Source: Leptospira soteropolitanensis
GTDB lineage: Bacteria; Spirochaetota; Leptospiria; Leptospirales; Leptospiraceae
Assembly: GCF_026151655.1 (NCBI RefSeq)
Contig: NZ_JAMQPN010000001.1
Coordinates: forward strand, 868,001 to 932,000
Reading direction: 5' to 3'
DNA length: 64,000 nt
Shown here: piece by piece, positions 18,354-28,010 of the stretch
How the letters are laid out: each line of letters opens with the position of its first letter
Numbering within the stretch: the first letter of the stretch is position 1
Notes under the pieces: model-generated
The model's input: only the letters and a program-made list of their open reading frames with translations
What the model was told of the DNA's origin: nothing
The model's database searches: none
Translations under genes and position numbers: made by a program

Positions 18354-18377
18354 TTAGGCGGGTTTAATCCCGCCTAA
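18354..18377 (+). other. Intercistronic hairpin between ahpC and ahpF
   Basis: TTAGGCGGG and CCCGCCTAA form a perfect nine-pair stem with a TTTAAT loop. No run of T follows, so it is not a classical terminator. It lies 7 bases after the ahpC stop and just before the ahpF ribosome site (GGGAGG). Such a hairpin could protect the ahpC message from 3' decay or reduce read-through, giving more AhpC than AhpF. Confidence 0.6.
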
Positions 18378-18391
18378 ACTGGGAGGTTATT

Positions 18392-19951
18392 ATGTTAGAT
18401 CAATCAACAAAAGAACAAGTCAAACAATACTTTGAAAGGATTAAGAATCCTGTGAAGATACAATTGTATTCAGGCGAACATGAAAAAAGAGAAGAGTTAG
18501 TTGCATTTTTAGATGATATTGTTTCTCTTTCTCCTCAAATTTCATTGGAACATTCTGAAGAAAAAAATGATGGTCTACGTTTTGCGATTTTTTCTGAAGA
18601 TAAACCTACGGGTATTGAATTTTCTGGAATTCCTATGGGACATGAATTTACATCATTGATTTTGGCAATTTTGCAATCTGGTGGAAACCCAATCAAATTA
18701 GAAGAAGGAATTCTTTCCGCAGTTTCGAAATTAAAAGAAAATTTACATTTTGAAACATTCATCTCATTGGATTGCCATAACTGTCCCGAAGTCGTTCAAA
18801 CTCTCAATAGTTTTGCACTCGTGAATCCTTCTATTTCACATAATATGATCGATGGGGCAATGTATCCAGAACTTGTGAAGGAGAAAAACATCCAAGGGGT
18901 TCCTGCGGTATTTTTAAATGGAAAACGATTCCTATCTGGAAAAGCAGAAGCATCCATTATCTTTGATAAACTTTTAGAATTGTATACAGTTTCTGACTCA
19001 GTGGAAGCTAATTCCGAACTTTCTAGTTCTTCCGAAGTTTATGATGTAACCGTGATTGGAGGTGGTCCATCTGGCATAACAGCGGCAGTGTATTCTGCAA
19101 GAAAAGGATTGAAGACACTTGTCATCGCAGATAGGTTAGGTGGTCAAGTTAAGGACACGTTAGGTATCGAAAACATAATTTCCTTACCTTATACAACAGG
19201 CCCTGAGCTCACCAATGTATTATCAGAACAACTAATTAAAAACCAGATCAAAAAGAAAGAAAATGTCCGTGTGTTAAAAATTGAAGCAGGAAAATTAAAA
19301 ACTATTCATTTGAATACAGGCGAACGAATTGTCACAAAAACAGTGATTTTATCAACAGGTGCAAAGTGGCGCGAACTCAATGTCCCTGGTGAAAAAGAAT
19401 TTGTTGGAAAAGGCGTGGCTTATTGTCCACATTGCGACGGTCCATTTTTTAAGGATAAGGATGTTGCAGTCGTTGGAGGAGGAAACTCAGGTGTAGAAGC
19501 AGCGTTAGATCTTAGTGGGATCGTAAAGTCAGTCACCTTGATAGAGTTTGGTGATAAGTTAAATGCGGACAAAGTGTTATTGGATAAAGTGGCAGAATCT
19601 CCAAATATCAAAACTTTAGTAAAAGCACAGACAACTGAAATTCAAACAAATGATGTGAAAGTAACAGGACTTACTTATAAGGATAGAAGCACTGAAAAAT
19701 CAGAAACTATTCCCATTGATGGGGTTTTTGTTCAGATTGGACTTGTACCAAACAGTAGTTTTGTGAAAGAATTGGTGGCAACTAATCGTTTTGGGGAAAT
19801 TTTGGTCGATGAAAAATGTAAAACCAATGTAGATGGAATATTTGCTTGCGGGGATGTGACAAACACACCTTATAAACAAATTATCATCGCAATGGGAGAG
19901 GGAGCGAAGGCGGCGATTAGCGCTTTTGAATATCTTTTACATGCGGCTTGA
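18392..19951 (+). CDS. ahpF: Alkyl hydroperoxide reductase F
   Basis: A 519-residue flavoprotein, normal AhpF length. The N-terminal double thioredoxin-like domain carries Cys128-H-N-Cys131. The C-terminal thioredoxin-reductase-like part has an FAD-binding [19 protein letters not shown], the active-site pair Cys345-P-H-Cys348 in YCPHCDGP, the NADH-binding [17 protein letters not shown] and a final FAD motif [13 protein letters not shown]. It passes electrons from NADH through FAD and two disulfides to AhpC. The start follows GGGAGG. Its last 15 bases overlap the convergent hybrid kinase gene. Confidence 0.96.
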   Translation: MLDQSTKEQVKQYFERIKNPVKIQLYSGEHEKREELVAFLDDIVSLSPQISLEHSEEKNDGLRFAIFSEDKPTGIEFSGIPMGHEFTSLILAILQSGGNPIKLEEGILSAVSKLKENLHFETFISLDCHNCPEVVQTLNSFALVNPSISHNMIDGAMYPELVKEKNIQGVPAVFLNGKRFLSGKAEASIIFDKLLELYTVSDSVEANSELSSSSEVYDVTVIGGGPSGITAAVYSARKGLKTLVIADRLGGQVKDTLGIENIISLPYTTGPELTNVLSEQLIKNQIKKKENVRVLKIEAGKLKTIHLNTGERIVTKTVILSTGAKWRELNVPGEKEFVGKGVAYCPHCDGPFFKDKDVAVVGGGNSGVEAALDLSGIVKSVTLIEFGDKLNADKVLLDKVAESPNIKTLVKAQTTEIQTNDVKVTGLTYKDRSTEKSETIPIDGVFVQIGLVPNSSFVKELVATNRFGEILVDEKCKTNVDGIFACGDVTNTPYKQIIIAMGEGAKAAISAFEYLLHAA

Positions 19952-22315
19952 TGGCAGCCATTTTTCAATTGTAGAATATAGGTCGGTGGTAGAAATAGGT
20001 TTGGTAAGAAAATCATTCATACCTGATTCTATCGCTGTATCTTTTACGGAAAAAAAAGCTCCTGCCGTTAGTGCAATGATGGGAGTTTTATTGTTCGTAC
20101 CTTTTTCTAGTTTTCTGATTTCAATCGTTGCCGTATAACCATCCATAATTGGCATTTGTAGATCCATAAAAATTAAATCTGGGTTTTTAATTTGGAACTG
20201 TCTTACTGCCTCGGCTCCATCAGAGGCAAATCTTAGATGGATGTGCGGATATCTTTTTAGTAACATTTTTGATAATAGTTTTTTGTTTAAATCATTATCT
20301 TCCACGATTAAAATATCACTTTGTATAAGATTGTTTTCAACGATCACAGATTCGTCTGATGTTGATTGTTTTTCTTCAAATAAGTTAGATGATACTGAGC
20401 CGTTTGCATTTATCTGTAGTGATAGAATAAAGCTGAATTTACTTCCTTTTCCAAGCTCACTTTCGATATGTAGTTGAGAATTCATTTTTTGAATCAGTTC
20501 GCTTGTAATTGTGAGACCAAGACCAGTCCCACCGTATTTGCGAGTGATGGATGTATCCGCTTGTGAAAAGGAATCGAATAATTTTGTTTTTGAATTGAGA
20601 TCAATTCCTATTCCTGTATCCAATACGGAAAACTCAATATCAATAAAATCTTCAATTTGTTTGATTGGTTTTACGGAGACGTTTACTTCTCCCTCGTGAG
20701 TAAATTTAATAGCGTTACCAATTAAATTGGAAAGAACTTGTCTAACTCGCAAAGGATCCAAAGATACAAACCGAGGTAAGTGAGGGTCGAAATGAAGTTT
20801 TAATTGAATTGCTTTGGAGGCCGCAGAAATTTTGAATAGATCTACGGTTGATTGGACTAAATCCGTTAAATCCGTGCTAATCAATTCCAGTTCCATTTTA
20901 CCAGAATCTATTTTTGAAAAATCAAGAATTTGATTTACTAAAGATAACAAACTTTTTCCAGAAAGTCTGATGTTTTGTAATGATTCCTTTTGTTCTTCCG
21001 TAAGAGTAGAATGTAATAATAGTTCTGTGAATCCGATAATACCATTGAGTGGCGTTCTAATTTCGTGACTCATGTTCGCTAAAAAGTTGCCTTTTGCCAT
21101 ATTGGCAGCTTCCGCCATTTCCTTTGCTTTTCGAAGTGTATATTCTATTTTTTTTGTTTCGGTTAGGTCTGAATTGGAACCAACCATTCTTATTTTGTTT
21201 CCAGATGAATCTCTTTGGATATAACATCGTGTTAAAACATGAGAATAATTCCCTTTTCGTTTTTTCATTTGGAAACTAAATTCAAATGTTTCTCTTTGTG
21301 AGAGCATGATATTTTCTAAAAATTCTGTAACCCAATCAAAATCATCGGGATGGATCAGACTTTTCCAATAATCAATTGGAACGCTTTCTGGTTTTTCATC
21401 ATTACCGAACTCTAACCACCATCTTCTAGAGTAAATGACTGTATTGTTAATTAAATCCCAATCAAACCAACCATCGGAGCTGACTTCTAAAATTAGCGAA
21501 TAGCGTTCGTTAGATTCTTTTAGTGCGTATTCTGCTCTTTTCTGTTCAGTAATATCCTTACTTGCTCCCACAATGAATTTGAATTTTCCATCCACTTCAA
21601 TCGGAGTGAGGGCTGTAGTCCAAATTTTTGTTCCCGCAGGCATGGGAATACTTTCTTCATAGGTAATTGTTTTTTTCGCTTTTAATACTTTTTGATAATT
21701 TTTAATAACTGGACTTCCAAGAACTTCTCCTAAAAGTTCAATTGGCGTTTTTCCCTGTATGAAAGATTGAGTGACACCAGTTGATTTTTCATAGGCAGCA
21801 TTAATACGTCGAATCACAAATTCGTTGTCATCCATAACTTCTATTAGAAACATCGAATCTTGACTTCCATTAAACAAAATATTATTTTCAAGTAACAGTT
21901 GTTTTATTTCGCCTGTCTCATTTTTAATAATATCTTGTAAGGAAAGTAATTCGGAGATATCGGCAATCACTCCATCAAAACGTAAAATTTCTCCTACTTC
22001 GTTTCGAATCAATCGCCCTTGGCATTGGACAAATTTTATATTTTTAGATTTAGTTTGAATTCGGTAACGAATTCTAATTTTATCATCAGCATTTAGTGAA
22101 CTTAAAGCTGTTTCGACTATGGATCTATCTTCGGGGTGGATTAAGTTTTTCCAGTTATCGTGTGCCTCTGTAAAATACTCCCTGGAATATCCGGTTAGCG
22201 TTTCTGCAGAGGGACTAATATAGATGATTTCTAATTCTGGAAAACTCGCCGAAAAAATTACCTCCTCCATTGCGGAGAGAATCTGCATTTCCAATGATGG
22301 CGGAGGAGGACGCAT
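19937..22315 (-). CDS. PAS-domain hybrid histidine kinase
   Basis: A 792-residue cytoplasmic hybrid kinase without visible membrane segments. Three PAS domains occupy about residues 14-125, 135-265 and 270-390 (each followed by a PAC-like strand, for example GASKDITE and VGSNSDLTE). The HisKA domain has His417 in MSHEIRTPLNG, the ATPase domain has KYGGTGLGLTI, and a receiver domain closes the protein with IFMDLQMPIMDG. It would sense a soluble or redox signal and relay phosphate to an unlinked partner, since no regulator is adjacent. The ATG at 22315 has GGAG only one base before it; Met10 is an alternative start. It may be co-transcribed with the gene 44 bases upstream, and it overlaps ahpF tail to tail by 15 bases. 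Confidence 0.88.
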   Translation of the reverse strand: MRPPPPSLEMQILSAMEEVIFSASFPELEIIYISPSAETLTGYSREYFTEAHDNWKNLIHPEDRSIVETALSSLNADDKIRIRYRIQTKSKNIKFVQCQGRLIRNEVGEILRFDGVIADISELLSLQDIIKNETGEIKQLLLENNILFNGSQDSMFLIEVMDDNEFVIRRINAAYEKSTGVTQSFIQGKTPIELLGEVLGSPVIKNYQKVLKAKKTITYEESIPMPAGTKIWTTALTPIEVDGKFKFIVGASKDITEQKRAEYALKESNERYSLILEVSSDGWFDWDLINNTVIYSRRWWLEFGNDEKPESVPIDYWKSLIHPDDFDWVTEFLENIMLSQRETFEFSFQMKKRKGNYSHVLTRCYIQRDSSGNKIRMVGSNSDLTETKKIEYTLRKAKEMAEAANMAKGNFLANMSHEIRTPLNGIIGFTELLLHSTLTEEQKESLQNIRLSGKSLLSLVNQILDFSKIDSGKMELELISTDLTDLVQSTVDLFKISAASKAIQLKLHFDPHLPRFVSLDPLRVRQVLSNLIGNAIKFTHEGEVNVSVKPIKQIEDFIDIEFSVLDTGIGIDLNSKTKLFDSFSQADTSITRKYGGTGLGLTITSELIQKMNSQLHIESELGKGSKFSFILSLQINANGSVSSNLFEEKQSTSDESVIVENNLIQSDILIVEDNDLNKKLLSKMLLKRYPHIHLRFASDGAEAVRQFQIKNPDLIFMDLQMPIMDGYTATIEIRKLEKGTNNKTPIIALTAGAFFSVKDTAIESGMNDFLTKPISTTDLYSTIEKWLPSSRM

Positions 22316-22359
22316 ACTCCAGATTGGACGAATCTTTTTTAGGGATCTAACAAATTAGA

Positions 22360-22797
22360 TTAGGATTTTCTAATAAGAAAGGGAAGTGCCAACGAGGGGG
22401 TAAATTTACTGTAGCTCATACCCAATAGGTCGGTATCGTTCCATACCCGGAATTCGTCTACAAAATAGGGCCAAGGGAAGGGGGCTTCTTTCGTATATTC
22501 TAAGATAAGGCTAGGGTTTCCGTCGAGCGGCGACTTTGCATGGGACAATTTCATAGGAAAACGCATTTGGAATTCACTGGTTTTAGGCGGTAAAAATAAA
22601 TTGTAGGCAATGTCTGAGCCATCAAAAGATTTTCCCCACCAGTGGCGAAACGACATAAAATTTAGGCTAAAACTAGCACCTACCTGAAACCATTTAGGCC
22701 CGAGCCATTCTGCTTTGTAATTTCCGGCAGGAAAGGAACTCGGTGCTTTTAAGTCCCAAAACTGTTTTTTAATTTGTGATAGTGACATCGTCATCAA
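22360..22797 (-). CDS. Conserved hypothetical protein, DUF4334-like
   Basis: A 145-residue soluble protein rich in Trp and Phe without signal or membrane segment. HWWGKSFDG in the middle and FPWPYFVDEFRVWNDTDLLGMSY near the end recall the GxWxGK / DUF4334 type of small beta-barrel protein, a weak match made by eye. It lies 44 bases upstream of the hybrid kinase on the same strand, so the two may form an operon. It is divergent from the alpha-2-macroglobulin gene across a 143-base gap. Function unknown. Confidence 0.6.
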   Translation of the reverse strand: MMTMSLSQIKKQFWDLKAPSSFPAGNYKAEWLGPKWFQVGASFSLNFMSFRHWWGKSFDGSDIAYNLFLPPKTSEFQMRFPMKLSHAKSPLDGNPSLILEYTKEAPFPWPYFVDEFRVWNDTDLLGMSYSKFTPSLALPFLIRKS

Positions 22798-22940
22798 TCA
22801 AATTTCAAAATTAGAATAGCATAGCAAAAATTCTGATCCAGATAAAAAAATATATAAAGATTTCCCTTTTCATTCAGGAAAGAGTTGGCAATAAGGACTG
22901 GCCGTCGTAGAACAGAGAACATTCGAATTTCGGAGTTCTC

Positions 22941-25900
22941 ATGCGTAAGTTAGTATTGGCCTTAGGTTTTTTGCTTTTTTTTAGTTCTTGTAATTCTATT
23001 AGCGGAATTTTTCGGTCCATCAAACGTACGATTTTTCCAAGTAGTTGCCGAATCGAAGTCAAATTAGACACAACAGATCTCAAATATTTAGAAGATCTTT
23101 GGGATTACCGTATTACTGTCTCAGAAGATACCAACTTGCAAGAGTTAGCATCGTCACTTCAAATAGTACCAAAACCATCTAATCCCATTACCGAATTTCC
23201 AGATTATGTAAGTCGTGAGTTTTCTCTCGATTCTTGGAGTTTTGATCCTGGTGTTGCCTATGAAATCAAAATTGGAAAATTTTATGCAGAGAACGAATGT
23301 TTCTTAGAAACACCCGTTAGTTTTAAACTTCCCGTGATGACTAATAAACCTTCTTTCTCTTTGTCACGTGAGAATATTTTTGAATCTAATTTAAACAAAG
23401 TACTTCCGATTTCCATTTCGAATGTTCCTGAATTTCAAATTCGATCAGCAGAATTATCGATACCTACACTTGTAAATGCAGTGGCAACATTGGGTAATCG
23501 ATATTACGAATTTGAAAGTCAATTGAATTGGAAAAACTCAGTTTGGAAATCAGGACTCAAGGTAAACTCTTTTGGCAATCAAGGCATGGACATTGATCAT
23601 TTTTTTGGATCGAAACCCAATACAAAAGGTTGGATAGCTTTACAATTAGGCGCAAATGTTATCGGAGAAAATAATAAGGAAGAGTTCAAAAGAGAATCCA
23701 TCTTTTTACAGTCCACAAACTTAGGTATCACAACAAAACTAGATCCAAATAAGCTCCATGTTTGGGTGCACGGTTTATCTAAAGCAGAACCAGTTTTTAA
23801 TACAAATATGAGTTTGTATGAAAAAGGAAGTTTACGCGGAACTTGTAAAACAGATAAGGATGGATATTGTAATCTCCCAACTCTGAGTGATACAAAATCA
23901 TTCGATAAATCAGTGTTAATTGCTGAAGATCCAAATGGAGACAAAGCATTCCTTCATTTTAATGAAACCCATATCGAAGGTTATAGCGATTATTATACGG
24001 AAAACAATGTAAAAGGAAAGGTATACTTTGATAGAAAGTTATATAGGCCTGGAGACCGCGTTGAAATTAAAGTTGTACTGGCAGAAAGAAAAAATGGGGT
24101 ATTGGTACCTTATTCTTCCAAATCAGTAAATCTACAAATTAGAGATTCCCGTGGTAAGGATGTGACAAATACAAATCTTACTTCCACCGTCCAAGGAGGT
24201 ATAACCTCAAGTTATCTTATTTCTACGGATGCCCCTTTGGGACATTATTCTGTTTCGGCTTATTTGCCAGGTAAAGATGGTTCGGTTACCTATGATACCT
24301 TTCAGGTAGAAGAATTCCGACCTGTTAACTTCATGGTCAATGTAAATTTGGCAAGTGCTGTAAACAAAGATCAAAATGTAAAAGGAAGTGTAGAAGGAAA
24401 ATATATGTTTGGTGCTCCGATGGGAGGAGCTAAGGTTAGCTATTCGGTTCTAAAAAGAAAAAGATTTATAGATTTCGATTCGTTTTCTAGCTACGTTTTT
24501 TCAGATACCTGGTATGATTATGAAGACGAGTATTCAGGTGGCAATTCTGATTATGTAACCGGTGCTGAAGGAGTTTTGGACAGCCGAGGACTTTATAGTT
24601 TGGATATTCCTGTCCAAGAGTTGACTCGCAAATTTGTTACTGATGGTGAAGATATTGAAATCGCAGACCCTTTTCATTTAGTTGTGGAATCTTCTGTATA
24701 TGACGTGGATGGGAAGTCAGTTACAAAATCATCAAGTATACCTTACAACCCTTCTGAAACTTATGTTGGTTTAAAATGTAACGATAGATACCAAACTTTA
24801 GATAAACCATTCCAGTTCGGGGCCATTGCCGTTAATTTGCAGGGTAAAGCCGTTGCAGGTGCTGAGCTAAAGGCATATATCATTTATAACGATTGGACTT
24901 CGGTTTTATCAAAAGGATTGGGTAAGTTCTTTTTTAGGAGTAATCAACTAACAAAGAAAGTTGTTGAAACGAAAAAACTTATTTCTAAAGCAGATGGTAT
25001 TTCTTTCGATTATCGAGCTAAAGAACCTGGAAGTTATACAGTTTTAGTTTTGAATCGCGATAAAGTATTTTCACGAGTAGATTTTTATGCTTATGAAAAG
25101 GAATCGTATTATACTTGGGACTTTCGTGGCGATGATTCGATCGAGCTGCGTTCCGATAAACAGGAATACAAGATTGGTGATAAGGCAAAAATATTAATTA
25201 AATCCCCTTTGCAGAATGCACGAGTTATCGTAACTGTCGAAAGAGATTCTGTTTATTATAAAAAATCTTTTTTGATGAAAGGTAATAGCGCTCCTTTAGA
25301 AATTCCTATCGAAGAGTCTTATTTACCTAACGTAGATGTTAATGTTGTTATGTTATCAGGAAGAATTCCTGTTCCGGAAAGTCTCTCTGCTGACGATATT
25401 AAAGAATTCAATGAACAAGACTTAGGTGCTCCTAAAGCTAAAACCGGTTCCGTTACCTTAAAAGTAAATTTAGCATCCAGAACCGCACCTGTTGTGATCA
25501 AAACGGATAAAAAAGAATATCAACCTAGAGAACAAGTTAAGTTGTCTATCCAATCAAATCCTGGTGCTGAACTTACAGTTTCGGTAGCAGACCGAGGAGT
25601 TTTAGATTTAGTTGGTTATTCATTCCAAAGTCCGGTACAGATGTTCTACCAGTACTGGTACAATATAGTAAAAACTTTCGAACTTCGTAGTATGATCATC
25701 AAACATTATATATATGAAAATAAAGGAGATAGTCCAGGGGGAGATTATGGTGAAGATTCAGGCGGTGGGTTTTCTGCTGAATCAGAATCTGGTGCAAGAA
25801 AAGACTTTCGATACACAGCTTATTGGAATCCGGTTGTAATTGCAGATAGTAATGGAAATGCAGATTTAAGTTTTACATTACCTGATAACCTGACAACATT

Positions 25901-28010
25901 TCGAGTGATGGTTGCCTCCTCTGCCAATGGAAAATTTGGCGCTTCTAATGTAGAGTTTACTGTTAAAAAGAATTTAGTTTTACAAAAGACAGTTACAAGG
26001 TTTATTCGTATTGGCGATAGTTTAGAGTTAGGTGGTAGTATCACCAATAATACAAAGAAAAAAGGAAAATTTAAATATAAAATCGATTCTAGTTTTTTAT
26101 CTGAGAGCAAAGGTTGGTCTATTATTGAATTAGCTGCTGGCCAAACCAAAGAAGTCCTTCGAGCCTTTCAAATATCTGAATCACAATACGTCAAACTAAA
26201 AATGGACCATCCAAAGGATGAAATTCAGTTGTCCTATCAAATTTCAGTAGAACCTGAAAATGTTTCAGAATTTGCAGATTTGAAAAAATCGGATCTTTCT
26301 GATTCGCTAAATGTAAGTATCCCGATCAAAGAGTTTGATCCAGTAACTTCAGTGCAGTTTTCTGGTTATACCGATTCGGAATATAAAACTATCATAAACG
26401 TCCCCAAAAAAGAATCTATATTACTAAATAAAGGTTCATTAGACGTTAGGATGTCTGGAACTGCACTGACTGCATTAAAATCTGCTTTTGATTTCTACGA
26501 ATCTAATCCTTATTTTTGTATGGAACAGAGAACCTCAGCCTATCTACTTTCTTTAAGTGCAGGTGAGTTGCTGAAAGAATTTCAATATAAGGCTCCAACA
26601 AAAGACTCTTATGACTTTACGCAAATTGAAAAATTATTTTTAGATGAGATGTCTGAATTCCAAGCATCGGATGGAAGTTTTAAATTATGGAAAGAGGCTG
26701 GGCGAACAGGTTATCCATATTTAACTGCCTATATTGCATCTGTAATGCAGATCGGAAAAGAGAAAGGTAAAAGATCAAATTTACAGGCTTATCAATCCGC
26801 TATTCAGTATTTACAAAATTATGTAAAAAATCCTACAGAAACTTCAATCAATTCTTATCAAACTCTAAGTTTGATTTATTCGGTACTTTCAAAAGACAAA
26901 AAAGAGGTCCGTTCATTAGAAAAAACATTAATTGATCACTTTGAAGAACTTAATTTAAAATCTCGTGGAATTTTTCTTACTTCTTATGCAGAGACGCATA
27001 AACTAGAATCTTACGAATCTGATTCAGTATTCAAAAGATTATTTTTAGAATATACAAAGTACATTTCGTATGAAAAGGAGTTGTTCTCGTTAAAACCTTT
27101 AAAGGAAAATACAGATGAACCATACTATTACTCCTATTATAATTCTTCAACAGTGCTTGGAAATTATTTGCGATTGTTGTTACGGGTAGATTCTAAAAAT
27201 CCTCGTATAGTTGATTTAGTAAAATCCATAATGATGGATAGACAAAACCATTTTTGGTCTGATAGCCATAGTGTGGGAACCATAGCATTAGCATTGTCGG
27301 AATATAGAAATCGATTTGAATCCACATCGGTGGATACTGAAGGACAAGCAATTTTTGGCGAAAAAACTTTGATCAATGAATCTTTTTCTCCTTCATCCGA
27401 TTCCATTTATAAAGAAGAAATAACTTTTGATCGTTTGTTTGATTCCAAAGATCCTTCTGGGAGACCTTTGCTTTTTAAACGCACTAGTCCCGAAGGAAGG
27501 ATTTATTTTCAATCCAGATTATTGTATGTCCCCGTAAAAGATACCACCACACAAAAGTTTAACGGATTGGAAATTCGTAAAATTCTATATCGAATCGATG
27601 GGAGAGATTCTAATGGAAATCCAATCTTAAAAGAAGTAACAAATCTCCAAAGAGGGTCTACTTACCTCGTGAAAGTGAAAATATTGAGTAACACTGAACA
27701 TGCATTTGCTATGGTTGTCGATCCGATTCCTAGTAATGCTGAAATTGTGAACACATCATTTTTGACGGAAAAAAAATCGGATGCTGAAGAAACCGATGTC
27801 ACAGAAAGTTACTACGGAGGATATAAAGAATATCGAGATGATCGTGTCATCTTTTCAGACGATAGACTTTCCAAAGGGGAAACAGAGTTTAATTATATTC
27901 TTAGACCAGTAGCAAAAGGAAATTCCATTTTACCTGCATCTAAAACTTTTTTAATGTATCATCCTCAATTTTACGGCAATACCAATACGATTCGAGTGAA
28001 AGTGGATTGA
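22941..28010 (+). CDS. Alpha-2-macroglobulin family lipoprotein with thioester motif
   Basis: A 1689-residue protein. The signal peptide ends in FLLFFSSC (lipidated Cys at about residue 17), so it is periplasmic and membrane-anchored. Macroglobulin beta-sandwich domains fill the N-terminal two thirds, including the MG2-type GKVYFDRKLYRPGDRVEIKV; a Gly/Ser-rich acidic loop at about residues 930-955 takes the place of the bait region; the thioester motif Cys1193-M-E-Gln1196 lies in an alpha-helical domain. Bacterial alpha-2-macroglobulins trap proteases by covalent thioester attachment and are typically encoded with penicillin-binding protein 1C, as here. The next gene starts with a 4-base overlap. 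The ATG follows GGAG at 5 bases. Confidence 0.93.
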   Translation: MRKLVLALGFLLFFSSCNSISGIFRSIKRTIFPSSCRIEVKLDTTDLKYLEDLWDYRITVSEDTNLQELASSLQIVPKPSNPITEFPDYVSREFSLDSWSFDPGVAYEIKIGKFYAENECFLETPVSFKLPVMTNKPSFSLSRENIFESNLNKVLPISISNVPEFQIRSAELSIPTLVNAVATLGNRYYEFESQLNWKNSVWKSGLKVNSFGNQGMDIDHFFGSKPNTKGWIALQLGANVIGENNKEEFKRESIFLQSTNLGITTKLDPNKLHVWVHGLSKAEPVFNTNMSLYEKGSLRGTCKTDKDGYCNLPTLSDTKSFDKSVLIAEDPNGDKAFLHFNETHIEGYSDYYTENNVKGKVYFDRKLYRPGDRVEIKVVLAERKNGVLVPYSSKSVNLQIRDSRGKDVTNTNLTSTVQGGITSSYLISTDAPLGHYSVSAYLPGKDGSVTYDTFQVEEFRPVNFMVNVNLASAVNKDQNVKGSVEGKYMFGAPMGGAKVSYSVLKRKRFIDFDSFSSYVFSDTWYDYEDEYSGGNSDYVTGAEGVLDSRGLYSLDIPVQELTRKFVTDGEDIEIADPFHLVVESSVYDVDGKSVTKSSSIPYNPSETYVGLKCNDRYQTLDKPFQFGAIAVNLQGKAVAGAELKAYIIYNDWTSVLSKGLGKFFFRSNQLTKKVVETKKLISKADGISFDYRAKEPGSYTVLVLNRDKVFSRVDFYAYEKESYYTWDFRGDDSIELRSDKQEYKIGDKAKILIKSPLQNARVIVTVERDSVYYKKSFLMKGNSAPLEIPIEESYLPNVDVNVVMLSGRIPVPESLSADDIKEFNEQDLGAPKAKTGSVTLKVNLASRTAPVVIKTDKKEYQPREQVKLSIQSNPGAELTVSVADRGVLDLVGYSFQSPVQMFYQYWYNIVKTFELRSMIIKHYIYENKGDSPGGDYGEDSGGGFSAESESGARKDFRYTAYWNPVVIADSNGNADLSFTLPDNLTTFRVMVASSANGKFGASNVEFTVKKNLVLQKTVTRFIRIGDSLELGGSITNNTKKKGKFKYKIDSSFLSESKGWSIIELAAGQTKEVLRAFQISESQYVKLKMDHPKDEIQLSYQISVEPENVSEFADLKKSDLSDSLNVSIPIKEFDPVTSVQFSGYTDSEYKTIINVPKKESILLNKGSLDVRMSGTALTALKSAFDFYESNPYFCMEQRTSAYLLSLSAGELLKEFQYKAPTKDSYDFTQIEKLFLDEMSEFQASDGSFKLWKEAGRTGYPYLTAYIASVMQIGKEKGKRSNLQAYQSAIQYLQNYVKNPTETSINSYQTLSLIYSVLSKDKKEVRSLEKTLIDHFEELNLKSRGIFLTSYAETHKLESYESDSVFKRLFLEYTKYISYEKELFSLKPLKENTDEPYYYSYYNSSTVLGNYLRLLLRVDSKNPRIVDLVKSIMMDRQNHFWSDSHSVGTIALALSEYRNRFESTSVDTEGQAIFGEKTLINESFSPSSDSIYKEEITFDRLFDSKDPSGRPLLFKRTSPEGRIYFQSRLLYVPVKDTTTQKFNGLEIRKILYRIDGRDSNGNPILKEVTNLQRGSTYLVKVKILSNTEHAFAMVVDPIPSNAEIVNTSFLTEKKSDAEETDVTESYYGGYKEYRDDRVIFSDDRLSKGETEFNYILRPVAKGNSILPASKTFLMYHPQFYGNTNTIRVKVD

